Shown: positions 1-7,263, counted from the first letter of the stretch. The stretch is 13,305 nt of DNA from an uncultured Prevotellaceae bacterium (GCA_937891085.1 CALAEY010000040.1:1-13305), one strand, 5' to 3'. Numbers and translations are program-made. The notes: generated by a model not told the origin, from the sequence alone.

Positions 1-1
1 G

Positions 2-73
2 ATTTTGGGCATCGAATCTACAATAGAAACCTATCGGCTGGTTGCGGATAATCATATCTTTTTTTATATTTGA
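2..73 (+). CDS. Possible 3' end of an upstream gene (partial)
   Basis: Frame 2 is open from the window edge to a TGA at 71-73, giving about 23 residues that end in HIFFYI. The other two forward frames contain stops in this stretch. Its stop lies 8 bases before the ATG of the maturase gene, so a coupled upstream gene is possible. An open run this short is quite likely by chance, and I do not recognise the peptide, so the call is weak. Confidence 0.2.
   Translation: MLGIESTIETYRLVADNHIFFYI
42..72 (+). promoter_or_regulatory. Candidate Bacteroidetes promoter before the maturase gene
   Basis: TATATTTG at 65-72 matches the Bacteroidetes -7 consensus TAnnTTTG exactly. A TTG at 42-44 lies 20 bases upstream, which fits the usual -33 element and spacing. 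Transcription would begin near base 79-80, only 2-3 bases before the ATG at 82, so the message would be almost leaderless. That is odd, and the match may be chance in AT-rich DNA. Confidence 0.3.
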
Positions 74-81
74 AGTATAAT

Positions 82-1521
82 ATGGATAGGAAATGCATAA
101 CTATATCGAAAGCAAAAAATGAATATATTTACTCAGATGTCGGAAGATGTTTCTTATTTCTTCCGCCGAAGGCGAATTATATTAATCAAGAAGAAGAGAA
201 AAAAGTAAAAGGCTATTATTCTCGCAAATTACATTTTTTACAGGAGCATCATCTTTTAGATCAAAAAAGTATAGAGTTCAGTACGAATTATCCAGCTGAA
301 TTAATTCGGCAGAACTTAGCTTGTCTTCGCCAACTTCTGATAGAAGTTACAGATTCCTGCAATCTTCGTTGTAAGTATTGTGGTTATGGGGAATTCTATA
401 ATAACTATGACCAACGGGAAACTAAGAATCAGACATTCGGCAATGTGAAGATATTAATCGATTATTTAGCAGAACTATGGAAGTCGGAATATAATATTTC
501 GCAAGATAATACGGTAATGATAGGTTTTTATGGAGGGGAGCCTTTGGTTAACATGAAGCTTATCAAAGAGATTATAGCCTATATGAGAAGTCTGGATATA
601 CCTCATCTTCGCTTCGGTTATAATATGACCACTAATGCTGTTTTGCTGGACAAATATATGGATTTTCTGGTAGAAAAGGATTTCAAACTGCTTTTCAGTT
701 TGGACGGAAACAGGCAAGGGTCAGGTTATCGAGTAGATAAGCAGGGGAGACCTTCATTTGACAAAGTGGTAAATAACATCTCCCTGTTAAAAGAAAAGCA
801 TCCAGATTTCTTTGAAACAAATGTCAACTTCAATAGTGTGCTGCATGACCAAAACACTATTGAGAAAACCTACGAATTCATAAAGGAGAAGTTCGGGAAA
901 ACTCCTCGTATTGCCGAACTAAACACCAATGGCATAGTCCCAGAAAGGCGCGAAGAGTTCTCCAAGATGTTCCATAGCAAAGTGGAGAACTTCAACAGGA
1001 TGGCATCGGAAGAAAAACTGAAGGAAGAATATAAACTTGATAGCACAGATGCCATTCATTTTCACTCTATGTTGGCCAATCATACTGGAAATAGGTATAA
1101 AGAATACATTGATTTGTTTGAACCAGACAATGAAAACAGCTATATCCCTTCAGGAACCTGTCAACCTTTTGAGCGAAAGATTTTTTTAACTGTCAATGGG
1201 AAAATACTGCCCTGTGAAAAAATAGGTCAGGAACATGTCATTGCCCAGATGAAAGATGGTAAGCTAAACTTAAATCTGGAGGAAGTGGCAAAGTATTATA
1301 GCGAACTTTATCAGAAAGTGCTACATAACTGTACTCACTGCCAGCATAAACGAACCTGTGGCCAATGCTTGTTCCTTTTGGAGGAAAAAGAAGGGAAGCT
1401 GATTTGCCCAGGCATACGCTCTGAAGCGCATCTGAACAAGGAGCTTTCTGATTTCTTAACCTATGCAGAGGAACATCCTGAAGAATACGAGACCCTGTTA
1501 TCTGAAATTGTAGTAGAATGA
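82..1521 (+). CDS. Radical SAM/SPASM peptide maturase, GG-Bacteroidales RiPP type
   Basis: This enzyme probably installs the post-translational modification on the two precursor peptides encoded downstream. Counting from a TTG at base 70 (483 residues), the [4Fe-4S] site that cleaves S-adenosylmethionine is CNLRCKYC, with C97, C101 and C104. The SAM-binding GGEP motif is at 155-158. The C-terminus is a SPASM domain with cysteines at 364, 382, 421, 424, 430, 433 and 446 (CX2CX5CX2C core), which normally binds auxiliary Fe-S clusters. I chose the ATG at 82 (479 residues); TTG at 70 is the alternative. The first ~90 residues before the radical SAM core are likely a peptide-recognition region (inference). 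The next gene begins 7 bases downstream. From memory the nearest named family is TIGR04148. The radical SAM-SPASM identity is certain; the chemistry performed is unknown. Confidence 0.93.
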   Translation: MDRKCITISKAKNEYIYSDVGRCFLFLPPKANYINQEEEKKVKGYYSRKLHFLQEHHLLDQKSIEFSTNYPAELIRQNLACLRQLLIEVTDSCNLRCKYCGYGEFYNNYDQRETKNQTFGNVKILIDYLAELWKSEYNISQDNTVMIGFYGGEPLVNMKLIKEIIAYMRSLDIPHLRFGYNMTTNAVLLDKYMDFLVEKDFKLLFSLDGNRQGSGYRVDKQGRPSFDKVVNNISLLKEKHPDFFETNVNFNSVLHDQNTIEKTYEFIKEKFGKTPRIAELNTNGIVPERREEFSKMFHSKVENFNRMASEEKLKEEYKLDSTDAIHFHSMLANHTGNRYKEYIDLFEPDNENSYIPSGTCQPFERKIFLTVNGKILPCEKIGQEHVIAQMKDGKLNLNLEEVAKYYSELYQKVLHNCTHCQHKRTCGQCLFLLEEKEGKLICPGIRSEAHLNKELSDFLTYAEEHPEEYETLLSEIVVE

Positions 1522-1528
1522 AGAAATA

Positions 1529-2746
1529 ATGCTTATGAACTATCTTTTCTATTTAGAACCTTATACATTCATCCTCAATGGTGAGGACAAGTCGGTGGTG
1601 TATAATACACTTAATGCTGCCTACACCCTCTTCCCCAAACATCCTGTGATAGACAAGATTAAACAGACTTGGGAGAAGGCAAGCAACGGCTATTGCTGTG
1701 AAATCACAGAGGGTGAGAAAACAGATGAAGTGGTGGCAGCCTTTATCCATGAGGTGCGGGAATCGTTCTCGGGTGACTGCATTGAGTGGGAGACTGGCAG
1801 GAAGAAACCGTTTATCTTCAAGCCCCAGCTTTTCCTTAACAGCGAGATACAGCTGCGGAAGGAAAAGGACGAAACGCTGTGGGGCAAGCGCATCATGCAA
1901 AATCTGAACGAGGTGACGCTGTATGTGCCTACTCCTGACTACACGGGGGGTAAGAGCCGTGAGCCGTATCACAAGCAACTGCTGCACTGCATGGATTTCC
2001 CTATGGACAAAATGACGACGGATGATTATGAAGACTTGCTGAAACGATTGGAAATCTACGGTGTGAGGCGGGTGAACTTGATAGCGAATGGCAATCCTTT
2101 TGAGAATGCCTACATGCGGGAAATCATGGCTTCCCATCAGCCACAGAACTACAAGCTACATGTGTATTTGGATGTAAAGGCTCTGCATACTCAGCAACTC
2201 CCTATAATGGAAAACATCTTATGGGAAGTGTCTGTGCATGGAGAAGATTTAGCAAATGCAATACCAATAATCAACGCATGTGAGCGTAAAGACGTGCGCT
2301 GGGATATCGTAGTGACCAGCGAGGAGGATATGGAGCGACTAAGAGATGTCCAAGGAAGACAGGTGAAAGTGCAACCTTACTACACAGGCAGCAACCTGCA
2401 GTTCTTTGAGGATTATGTATTTATGACTTTGGATGATTTACTGAGTGAGCCAGTGGACAGGCGAAGTATCTTCCGCCATCAAGCCCTAAATGAGCATTTC
2501 TTCGGAAAAGTGACCATCATGCCCACAGGCGAGGTTTATTCCAGCCTTTGGAGTGAATCCTTAGGCAACATCAGAGAAGAGAAGCTGAAACAGTTGCTCT
2601 ACCGCGAATTTACGGAACGGGGTGTGTGGCTGGGTACACGGAGTAAGGTGGAGCCATGTAAGGATTGCGTGAACCGTGACCTCTGTCCCTCTATCTCTGA
2701 CTACGAACTGGTCATAGGCAGACATGACCTCTGTCATATGAGATGA
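1529..2746 (+). CDS. Pseudo-radical-SAM SPASM protein, GG-Bacteroidales system
   Basis: This 405-residue protein is a likely partner of the maturase. It begins MLMNYLFYLEPYTF and has a radical-SAM-like layout. Where the CX3CX2C motif should sit (after NEVTLYVPTPDY, near residue 130) there are no clustered cysteines, so it should not bind the SAM-cleaving cluster. The SPASM-like C-terminus is kept: C377, C380, C386 (CX2CX5C) and C402, next to the end. NCBI calls this family a pseudo-rSAM protein of the GG-Bacteroidales system (TIGR04150, from memory). It starts 7 bases after the maturase stop, so the two are almost certainly co-transcribed; a second ATG at 1535 is a possible start. A plausible role is precursor binding or delivery to the active maturase, but this is inference. 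It could instead be a regulatory or structural subunit. Confidence 0.85.
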   Translation: MLMNYLFYLEPYTFILNGEDKSVVYNTLNAAYTLFPKHPVIDKIKQTWEKASNGYCCEITEGEKTDEVVAAFIHEVRESFSGDCIEWETGRKKPFIFKPQLFLNSEIQLRKEKDETLWGKRIMQNLNEVTLYVPTPDYTGGKSREPYHKQLLHCMDFPMDKMTTDDYEDLLKRLEIYGVRRVNLIANGNPFENAYMREIMASHQPQNYKLHVYLDVKALHTQQLPIMENILWEVSVHGEDLANAIPIINACERKDVRWDIVVTSEEDMERLRDVQGRQVKVQPYYTGSNLQFFEDYVFMTLDDLLSEPVDRRSIFRHQALNEHFFGKVTIMPTGEVYSSLWSESLGNIREEKLKQLLYREFTERGVWLGTRSKVEPCKDCVNRDLCPSISDYELVIGRHDLCHMR

Positions 2747-2826
2747 GCCCGATTTCCTCATTACTGACAACAGAATGAGACATATCTGTTTATGTAAAAT
2801 AAGACATTTATAAAAAAAGAACTTTT

Positions 2827-2834
2827 TATTTTTG
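2827..2834 (+). promoter_or_regulatory. Bacteroidetes -7 box before precursor 1
   Basis: TATTTTTG matches TAnnTTTG exactly and lies 22 bases before the ATG of precursor 1. I see no TTG or TTTG about 20 bases upstream, so only the -7 half is supported. A separate promoter here would let the precursor be made at higher levels than the two enzymes upstream. The 110-base gap otherwise holds only a weak 6-bp stem (CTCATT/AATGAG near 2756-2779). Confidence 0.45.
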
Positions 2835-2856
2835 TTTAATTATTAATCATCAAATT

Positions 2857-3078
2857 ATGGAAAAGAAAATTAAATTAAATCAGCTGAATAAAGCTGAACT
2901 GAGTGAAAAAGAGATGAATCGCCTATTAGGTGGCGACAATTGTTGTATTTGTGGCTGTCTGTATGAACATTCTGGTGGATCAGACCGTATGTCCAATGGG
3001 CAAGCTAATTACGCTGGTGGTGAAAGTGGATTGTACTCCCCTGGCGGAGGGATGTATACATTCGGAGAATTTGAATAA
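2857..3078 (+). CDS. RiPP precursor peptide 1 (GG leader, CCxCxC core)
   Basis: This 73-residue peptide is the presumed substrate of the maturase. Residues 1-26 form a charged leader (KIKLNQLNKAEL, then EMNRLLGG) ending in the double glycine cut by C39 peptidases. The 47-residue core opens with DNCCICGC (C29, C30, C32, C34). It continues with a variable stretch (35-50) and ends with NYAGGESGLYSPGGG (51-65) and a short acidic tail. There are no other cysteines. It belongs to the rSAM-modified RiPP family I recall as TIGR04149. No Shine-Dalgarno sequence is visible, as is usual in Bacteroidetes. Precursor 2 (6976-7200) is a paralogue with the same block layout. The finished product and its activity are unknown: it may be an antimicrobial, a signal or a metal binder. 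Confidence 0.88.
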   Translation: MEKKIKLNQLNKAELSEKEMNRLLGGDNCCICGCLYEHSGGSDRMSNGQANYAGGESGLYSPGGGMYTFGEFE

Positions 3079-3086
3079 CTTTTTTG

Positions 3087-3123
3087 AATTAAGGTATCCT
3101 TTGAATATGGGATTACCTTAATT
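3087..3123 (+). terminator. Hairpin between precursor 1 and propeller 1
   Basis: AATTAAGGTA (3087-3096) pairs perfectly with TACCTTAATT (3114-3123) around a 17-base loop that can pair further (TCC with GGG or GGA). The stem is AT-rich and followed by TAAAG rather than a T-run. It is more likely an attenuator or 3'-end stabiliser than a full terminator. It sits 8 bases after the precursor stop, mirroring the stronger hairpin after precursor 2. Confidence 0.45.
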
Positions 3124-3149
3124 TAAAGAAACTATCATAATCAGAAACG

Positions 3150-4490
3150 ATGAAAATATTGAATACAATTATAATTATAATAGCTATGATGTGCTTATTT
3201 GGATGCTCATCATTAACATCTCCTGATAATAACAAAGAGGGGATAGAGGCTTTGCGCACAATCGATTTGTCGAAGAATGTGAACAACGTGAGTTCTTTAA
3301 ATCTTAGTGACGCAATAGATAATATTAAAATTGTAAAATTGGATACTTCTGATGAAAGTCTTTTATCTAATATATCCAAGATGGAAGTGACAGAGAATGA
3401 TATTTGGATTACTCATATGCGCGACCAAAGAATTTATCGTTTCTCTCATGATGGAAAGTTCTTGAATACAGTAGGGAAGCAGGGAGAAGGACCTGAAGAA
3501 TATGTAGGTATCCATGATTTTGTAATTGACGATAAGAAAAAAGAGGTTTATGCTATTTCGACTCTTATAGGAATAAAAGTGTATGATTTTGAAAGCAACT
3601 TCTTGCGAGAACAAACTGGCCGATGGCTCATCCCACAGATTTTTACAGGGTCAAGTGATAGAATTATTCTAAATGATGGGCAATTTATACTAAGTCAGAA
3701 CTTGGCTATCAATTTCCCCATTCAAAATCCGAAAGATTCTCTTTGGTCTGTAGCTGTTGTTGACAACAGCTTCAAAAAGACAAAGTTATTTAAAAATCCT
3801 ATTCATGTAGGTAAAGAAGATGATATCATGGCAAACAGGGCTCCAGAGCAAGAAGAGGGGTGGTTTAATTATATAACGGAGCAGATACCTACTGCTATTG
3901 ATTATTATAATAATAGATTGACTTTCAAGATGCCAGGCACAGATACCATTTACGTTTACAATAGTGCTAACAAGGAACTGCAACCGCAATACGCCATCAC
4001 AACAAATGAAAGCAAGGGTGACTTTATAAAGACTAATATGTGGATAAAGGATAGAAGTGACTATAATTATTTTATGATAGCTAATTATTTTGATACCAAA
4101 GATTATATCTATTTGGTATGCAGCAAGGGAGAGCAGATTATGACATATTGCTATGATAAGAAAAATCACTCTGTCAGACAAGTTAAACGACAAGGTAAGA
4201 TTGTGGCAAGAGATGTTCCTTTCAAAGACATTTTTGGGAAACCACATCTTAATTTTCAACGCCCTTTTATCCTTAATAATGATATAACAGGAGGAAAGTT
4301 CAAGTTGGATTATCGCTCATCGGGTAAATATTGGGTTCAAGTATTAAATCCTGCTTCCTCTGATTTTGAACAGTATGTTGCAGACTTGAAGAAATCCCCC
4401 GATGCCTCACAAAAGCAGCAATTACTTGATGTCATAGCCAAGACAGGGGAGGAGGATAACCCAATATTACTGATAGCGTTTCTAAAATGA
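3150..4490 (+). CDS. 6-bladed beta-propeller lipoprotein 1
   Basis: This 446-residue protein has a lipoprotein signal peptide: a hydrophobic stretch at residues 4-17, then LFGC with the lipidated cysteine at 19. It is therefore exported and membrane anchored. The mature part fits the 6-bladed beta-propeller family common in Bacteroidales (DUF4934/DUF5128-like). It has the opening pattern SDAIDNIKIVKLDTSDESL (53-71) and the hallmark GKQGEGPEEY (109-118), followed by repeated beta-strand units and a closing strand ending IAFLK. Such proteins are known from RiPP and uptake loci, but I know no proven function. It follows precursor 1 by 71 bases and overlaps the exporter start by 4 bases (ATGA), implying translational coupling with export. 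Possible roles are product presentation, sensing or self-protection. The coding is AT-rich: 18 G+C of 60 in bases 3541-3600. Confidence 0.8.
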   Translation: MKILNTIIIIIAMMCLFGCSSLTSPDNNKEGIEALRTIDLSKNVNNVSSLNLSDAIDNIKIVKLDTSDESLLSNISKMEVTENDIWITHMRDQRIYRFSHDGKFLNTVGKQGEGPEEYVGIHDFVIDDKKKEVYAISTLIGIKVYDFESNFLREQTGRWLIPQIFTGSSDRIILNDGQFILSQNLAINFPIQNPKDSLWSVAVVDNSFKKTKLFKNPIHVGKEDDIMANRAPEQEEGWFNYITEQIPTAIDYYNNRLTFKMPGTDTIYVYNSANKELQPQYAITTNESKGDFIKTNMWIKDRSDYNYFMIANYFDTKDYIYLVCSKGEQIMTYCYDKKNHSVRQVKRQGKIVARDVPFKDIFGKPHLNFQRPFILNNDITGGKFKLDYRSSGKYWVQVLNPASSDFEQYVADLKKSPDASQKQQLLDVIAKTGEEDNPILLIAFLK

Positions 4491-6691
4491 GTATATTCCC
4501 CCACTACCGCCAGTTGGATGCGAAGGACTGCGGCCCCACGTGTCTACGTATGATAGCGAAGCACTATGGCAGGACATACTCATTAGAGACCCTGCGACAG
4601 CGTTCGTTCATCACGCGCAGCGGGGTATCCATGCTTGGCATCAGCGAGGCGGCAGAGTCGATAGGCTTCCATACGCAGGGGGTGCGAATCACCTTAGAGC
4701 AGCTGCGCAGGGATGTGCCACTGCCCTGCATACTGCACTGGAGGCAGAACCACTTCGTGGTGTGCTACGATATACGCAGACGGAAGGGGGAGTACCGCTA
4801 CAGCATAGCCGACCCTGCCTCGCAACTCATCACCTACAGCGAGAGTGAGTTTGCTAAGTGCTGGATAGCCACGCTGGAGGACGGGGAACCGAAGGGCACG
4901 GCTCTTGCCCTGCAACCTACACCAGACTTCTACAACCTGGAGGATGAGGCCGAACACCGTAATAGGGGTTTCGGAGTGCTGCTGCAATACCTGCTGCCCT
5001 ATAAACGACAATTGCTGCTGCTCGTCTTAGGGTTGCTAACCATAAGCTTGCTGCAACTGATATTCCCTTTCCTGGCTCAGGCCCTGGTAGATGTGGGCGT
5101 AAGGGATGGGAACCTGAGCTTCATCACCCTGATATTAGTGGCTCAGCTGATAGTGACGGCCTCGCAGCTGTCGGTAGAATTTATACGCAGCTGGATCATG
5201 CTGCATGTGAATGCCCGCATCAATATCTCCCTGATTTCGGACTTCCTGATAAAGCTGATGAAGCTGCCACTGCGCTTCTTCGACACACGGATGATAGGCG
5301 ACATTATGCAGCGCATAGGCGACCACCGGCGCATAGAGAACTTCCTGACAGGCTCTGCCATCAGCACGGTGTTCTCGCTGCTGAGCTTCTTTCTGTTCGG
5401 GCTGATACTGATATACTACAATCCGCTGATTTTCGGTATCTTTGCCTTAGGGAATGCCATCTACGTAGCGTGGGTGCTGCTGTTCATGAAGTACAGGCGA
5501 CAGCTTGACATAAGGCGCTTCGCACAAGCATCGGGGGAGCAAAGCAGCCTGATACAGATGGTGACGGCCATGCAGGAGATTAAACTGAATAACTGCGAAC
5601 GGCAGAAGCGCTGGCAGTGGGAGCGCATACAGGTGAAGCTCTTCAAGATCAGCATCAAAGGCTTGGCTTTGGGGCAGGTGCAGCAGGTGGGTGGACTTCT
5701 GTTCAACCAGTTCACGAACATCATCATCTCATTCATAGCAGCCAAATCGGTGGTGGAGGGACAGATGACACTGGGTATGATGATGTCGCTGACCTACATC
5801 ATAGGCCAACTGAATGCGCCTATCAATGCGTTTATCAGCTTCGTCCAGCAGCTGCAGGATGCCAAGATAAGCTTAGAACGCCTGAACGAGATTCGCACAC
5901 GTGAGGATGAAGACGAACACCTGAGCGAGAAGCTGGGCCAGCTGCCACAAGGCAGGGACCTGACATTAGAGCATGTCTATTTCAACTACGACGGGGCGGA
6001 GCGTGACTATGCGTTGGAGGATGTAAGCCTAAGCATCCCTGCCCGAAAGGTGACGGCCATAGTGGGTGCCAGCGGCAGCGGAAAGACCACGGTGATGAAG
6101 CTGCTGTTAGGCTTCTACGAACCGAACAAGGGGCAGGTGCGCATAGGTGGTACGCCCTTGCACTTGCTGAATCCACACTTATGGAGGGCAATGAGCGGGG
6201 CAGTAATGCAGGATGGCTTCATCTTCTCTGACACCATAGCGCACAACATAGCCATAGGGGAGGAGCAGATAGAGGCCCATCGCATGGAACAGGCGGTGAC
6301 GGTGGCGAATATACGTGACTATATAGAGGGACTTCCGTTAGGCTACCACACCAAGGTGGGCATGGAAGGCAATGGCATGAGCCAGGGACAGAAGCAACGG
6401 CTGCTGATAGCCCGAGCGGTGTACAAGAATCCGGAATACCTGTTCTTCGATGAGGCCACCAATGCCCTGGATGCCAACAACGAGCGCACTATCATGGAAC
6501 GACTGACTGACTTCTACCGAGGCAAGACGGTGGTGGTGATAGCGCACCGACTGAGCACCGTGCGCCATGCAGACAACATCATCGTACTGGACAAAGGAAA
6601 GGTGGCAGAGCAGGGCAGGCATGAGGAGCTGGTAGCAAGGCGGGGACTGTATTACGAACTGGTGAAGAACCAACTGGAATTGGGAACTTAG
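4487..6691 (+). CDS. Peptidase C39-containing ABC exporter
   Basis: This 734-residue inner-membrane protein is expected to cut the leader after Gly-Gly and export the core. The N-terminal C39 peptidase (1-140) shows Q9, the catalytic cysteine C15 in DAKDCGPTCL, H89 in QNHFVVCY and D109 in IADPA, so the active site appears complete. The membrane domain runs from about 165 to 450, with clear hydrophobic helices near 175-197 and 211-231. The ATPase domain has Walker A GASGSGKT (527-534), a signature of the form MSQGQ (631-635) instead of LSGGQ, Walker B LFFDEAT (D655, E656) and the switch histidine H687. Its ATG overlaps the propeller 1 stop. It is clearly richer in G+C than its neighbours (32 of 60 in bases 5041-5100). 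The matching adaptor is the HlyD protein at 8534-9505. Confidence 0.95.
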   Translation: MSIFPHYRQLDAKDCGPTCLRMIAKHYGRTYSLETLRQRSFITRSGVSMLGISEAAESIGFHTQGVRITLEQLRRDVPLPCILHWRQNHFVVCYDIRRRKGEYRYSIADPASQLITYSESEFAKCWIATLEDGEPKGTALALQPTPDFYNLEDEAEHRNRGFGVLLQYLLPYKRQLLLLVLGLLTISLLQLIFPFLAQALVDVGVRDGNLSFITLILVAQLIVTASQLSVEFIRSWIMLHVNARINISLISDFLIKLMKLPLRFFDTRMIGDIMQRIGDHRRIENFLTGSAISTVFSLLSFFLFGLILIYYNPLIFGIFALGNAIYVAWVLLFMKYRRQLDIRRFAQASGEQSSLIQMVTAMQEIKLNNCERQKRWQWERIQVKLFKISIKGLALGQVQQVGGLLFNQFTNIIISFIAAKSVVEGQMTLGMMMSLTYIIGQLNAPINAFISFVQQLQDAKISLERLNEIRTREDEDEHLSEKLGQLPQGRDLTLEHVYFNYDGAERDYALEDVSLSIPARKVTAIVGASGSGKTTVMKLLLGFYEPNKGQVRIGGTPLHLLNPHLWRAMSGAVMQDGFIFSDTIAHNIAIGEEQIEAHRMEQAVTVANIRDYIEGLPLGYHTKVGMEGNGMSQGQKQRLLIARAVYKNPEYLFFDEATNALDANNERTIMERLTDFYRGKTVVVIAHRLSTVRHADNIIVLDKGKVAEQGRHEELVARRGLYYELVKNQLELGT

Positions 6692-6780
6692 ATAAAATGT
6701 TCATAGAACAATAATATGAGTTTCTGCAGAAATAAAGAATAAAACATAAATATTGTTTTATGTGAGAGTGTATTTATTAA

Positions 6781-6940
6781 ATCCATGTGGTGATAAGTTC
6801 CTAAAGGCTTAATAGCGTTCCTTAAATGGTGTTTTATGCAACAAATCAAAGATATTTCTTTCAAAAATACGATGATTATGTCTATTACAGGCTGTCTTAG
6901 ATGACACATTTTAGGTTTAGGAACTTATCACCACACGGAG
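6781..6940. repeat. 160-bp inverted-repeat element (MITE or invertible segment)
   Basis: The 284-base gap between the exporter and precursor 2 contains two 25-base arms in inverted orientation. They are 6781-6805 and 6916-6940, matching at 23 of 25 positions with a perfect 20-base core (6786-6805 against 6916-6935, containing GTGATAAGTTCC). The arms enclose 110 bases with no convincing gene. The whole is flanked directly by TTTATTAA on both sides (6773-6780 and 6941-6948), as a target-site duplication would be. Two readings fit: a miniature inverted-repeat transposable element, or a recombinase-flipped promoter segment of the kind known in Bacteroides. Between the exporter stop and the element there is only a weak 7-bp hairpin (6744-6763, ACATAAA/TTTATGT). 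No perfect -7 box faces precursor 2 in the present orientation. Confidence 0.65.
6847..6854 (-). promoter_or_regulatory. -7-like box inside the inverted-repeat element, facing away from precursor 2
   Basis: CAAAGATA on the + strand reads TATCTTTG on the - strand, an exact TAnnTTTG match. It faces back toward the exporter gene. No -33 TTG is seen at the expected spacing. If the element flipped, the box would point at precursor 2. Chance occurrence cannot be excluded. Confidence 0.22.
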
Positions 6941-6975
6941 TTTATTAATTGTTTAATCGTTTAATTCTTAGAAAA

Positions 6976-7200
6976 ATGGAAAAGAAAGGTAAGATTAAAT
7001 TGAATCAGCTTAATAAGGTTGAACTGAATGAAAAAGAGATGAACCGCCTTCTTGGTGGTGACAATTGTTGCATTTGTGGGTGTGTTTTAGGTTCTGACCA
7101 TATTCAGGCAACTTTAACAAATGGTTATGCAAATAACGCAGGAGGTGAAAGTGGATTGTTCTCTCCAGGCGGAGGCTGGGGAAATGGTGAGTTTGCGTAA
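6976..7200 (+). CDS. RiPP precursor peptide 2 (GG leader, CCxCxC core)
   Basis: This is the paralogue of precursor 1. The ATG at 6976 is chosen because it aligns with the MEKK start of precursor 1; an in-frame ATG at 6949 would add nine unrelated residues. From 6976 the peptide has 74 residues. The leader 1-28 ends LLGG, and the core opens DNCCICGC (C31, C32, C34, C36). The variable part is 37-52, and NNAGGESGLFSPGGG is at 53-67. Compared with precursor 1 the leader has a two-residue insertion (GK). Across the leader and Cys block I count 9 silent codon differences against 2 amino-acid changes, which indicates selection on the protein sequence. The upstream region contains the inverted-repeat element, and a strong terminator follows 9 bases after the stop. 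Confidence 0.87.
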   Translation: MEKKGKIKLNQLNKVELNEKEMNRLLGGDNCCICGCVLGSDHIQATLTNGYANNAGGESGLFSPGGGWGNGEFA

Positions 7201-7208
7201 TTGGTTTT

Positions 7209-7240
7209 GCTTGGTGTCATGATGGCACCAAGCAATTTTT
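7209..7240 (+). terminator. Rho-independent terminator/attenuator after precursor 2
   Basis: GCTTGGTG (7209-7216) pairs perfectly with CACCAAGC (7226-7233), with one or two further pairs inside and a 5-9-base loop. AA and five T follow (7236-7240). This is a classic intrinsic terminator shape. It sits between precursor 2 and propeller 2, which has no obvious promoter of its own, so partial read-through is likely. Confidence 0.75.
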
Positions 7241-7263
7241 AACAAAAAACAACCAATCAAAAA

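Noticed and set aside
1553..2137. 194-codon open frame on the - strand inside the pseudo-radical-SAM gene
   Set aside because: It is opposite a well-supported gene, and its translation shows no domain or start context.
2930..3121. 63-codon + strand frame overlapping precursor 1
   Set aside because: It is out of frame with the precursor, whose leader and core blocks are duplicated elsewhere; this frame is not duplicated.
3114..3379. Possible antisense small gene on the - strand at the start of propeller 1
   Set aside because: It is the complement of the lipoprotein signal region; its Ile-rich hydrophobic look comes from the ATA/ATT runs of the true gene.
6688..6909. 73-codon open frame on the - strand between the exporter and precursor 2
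   Set aside because: It runs through the left arm and the inside of the inverted-repeat element, resembles no known protein, and its amino-acid make-up is that of translated AT-rich DNA.
6949..6975. Upstream ATG that would lengthen precursor 2 by nine residues
   Set aside because: The added residues have no counterpart in precursor 1, while the ATG at 6976 aligns exactly with its MEKK start.
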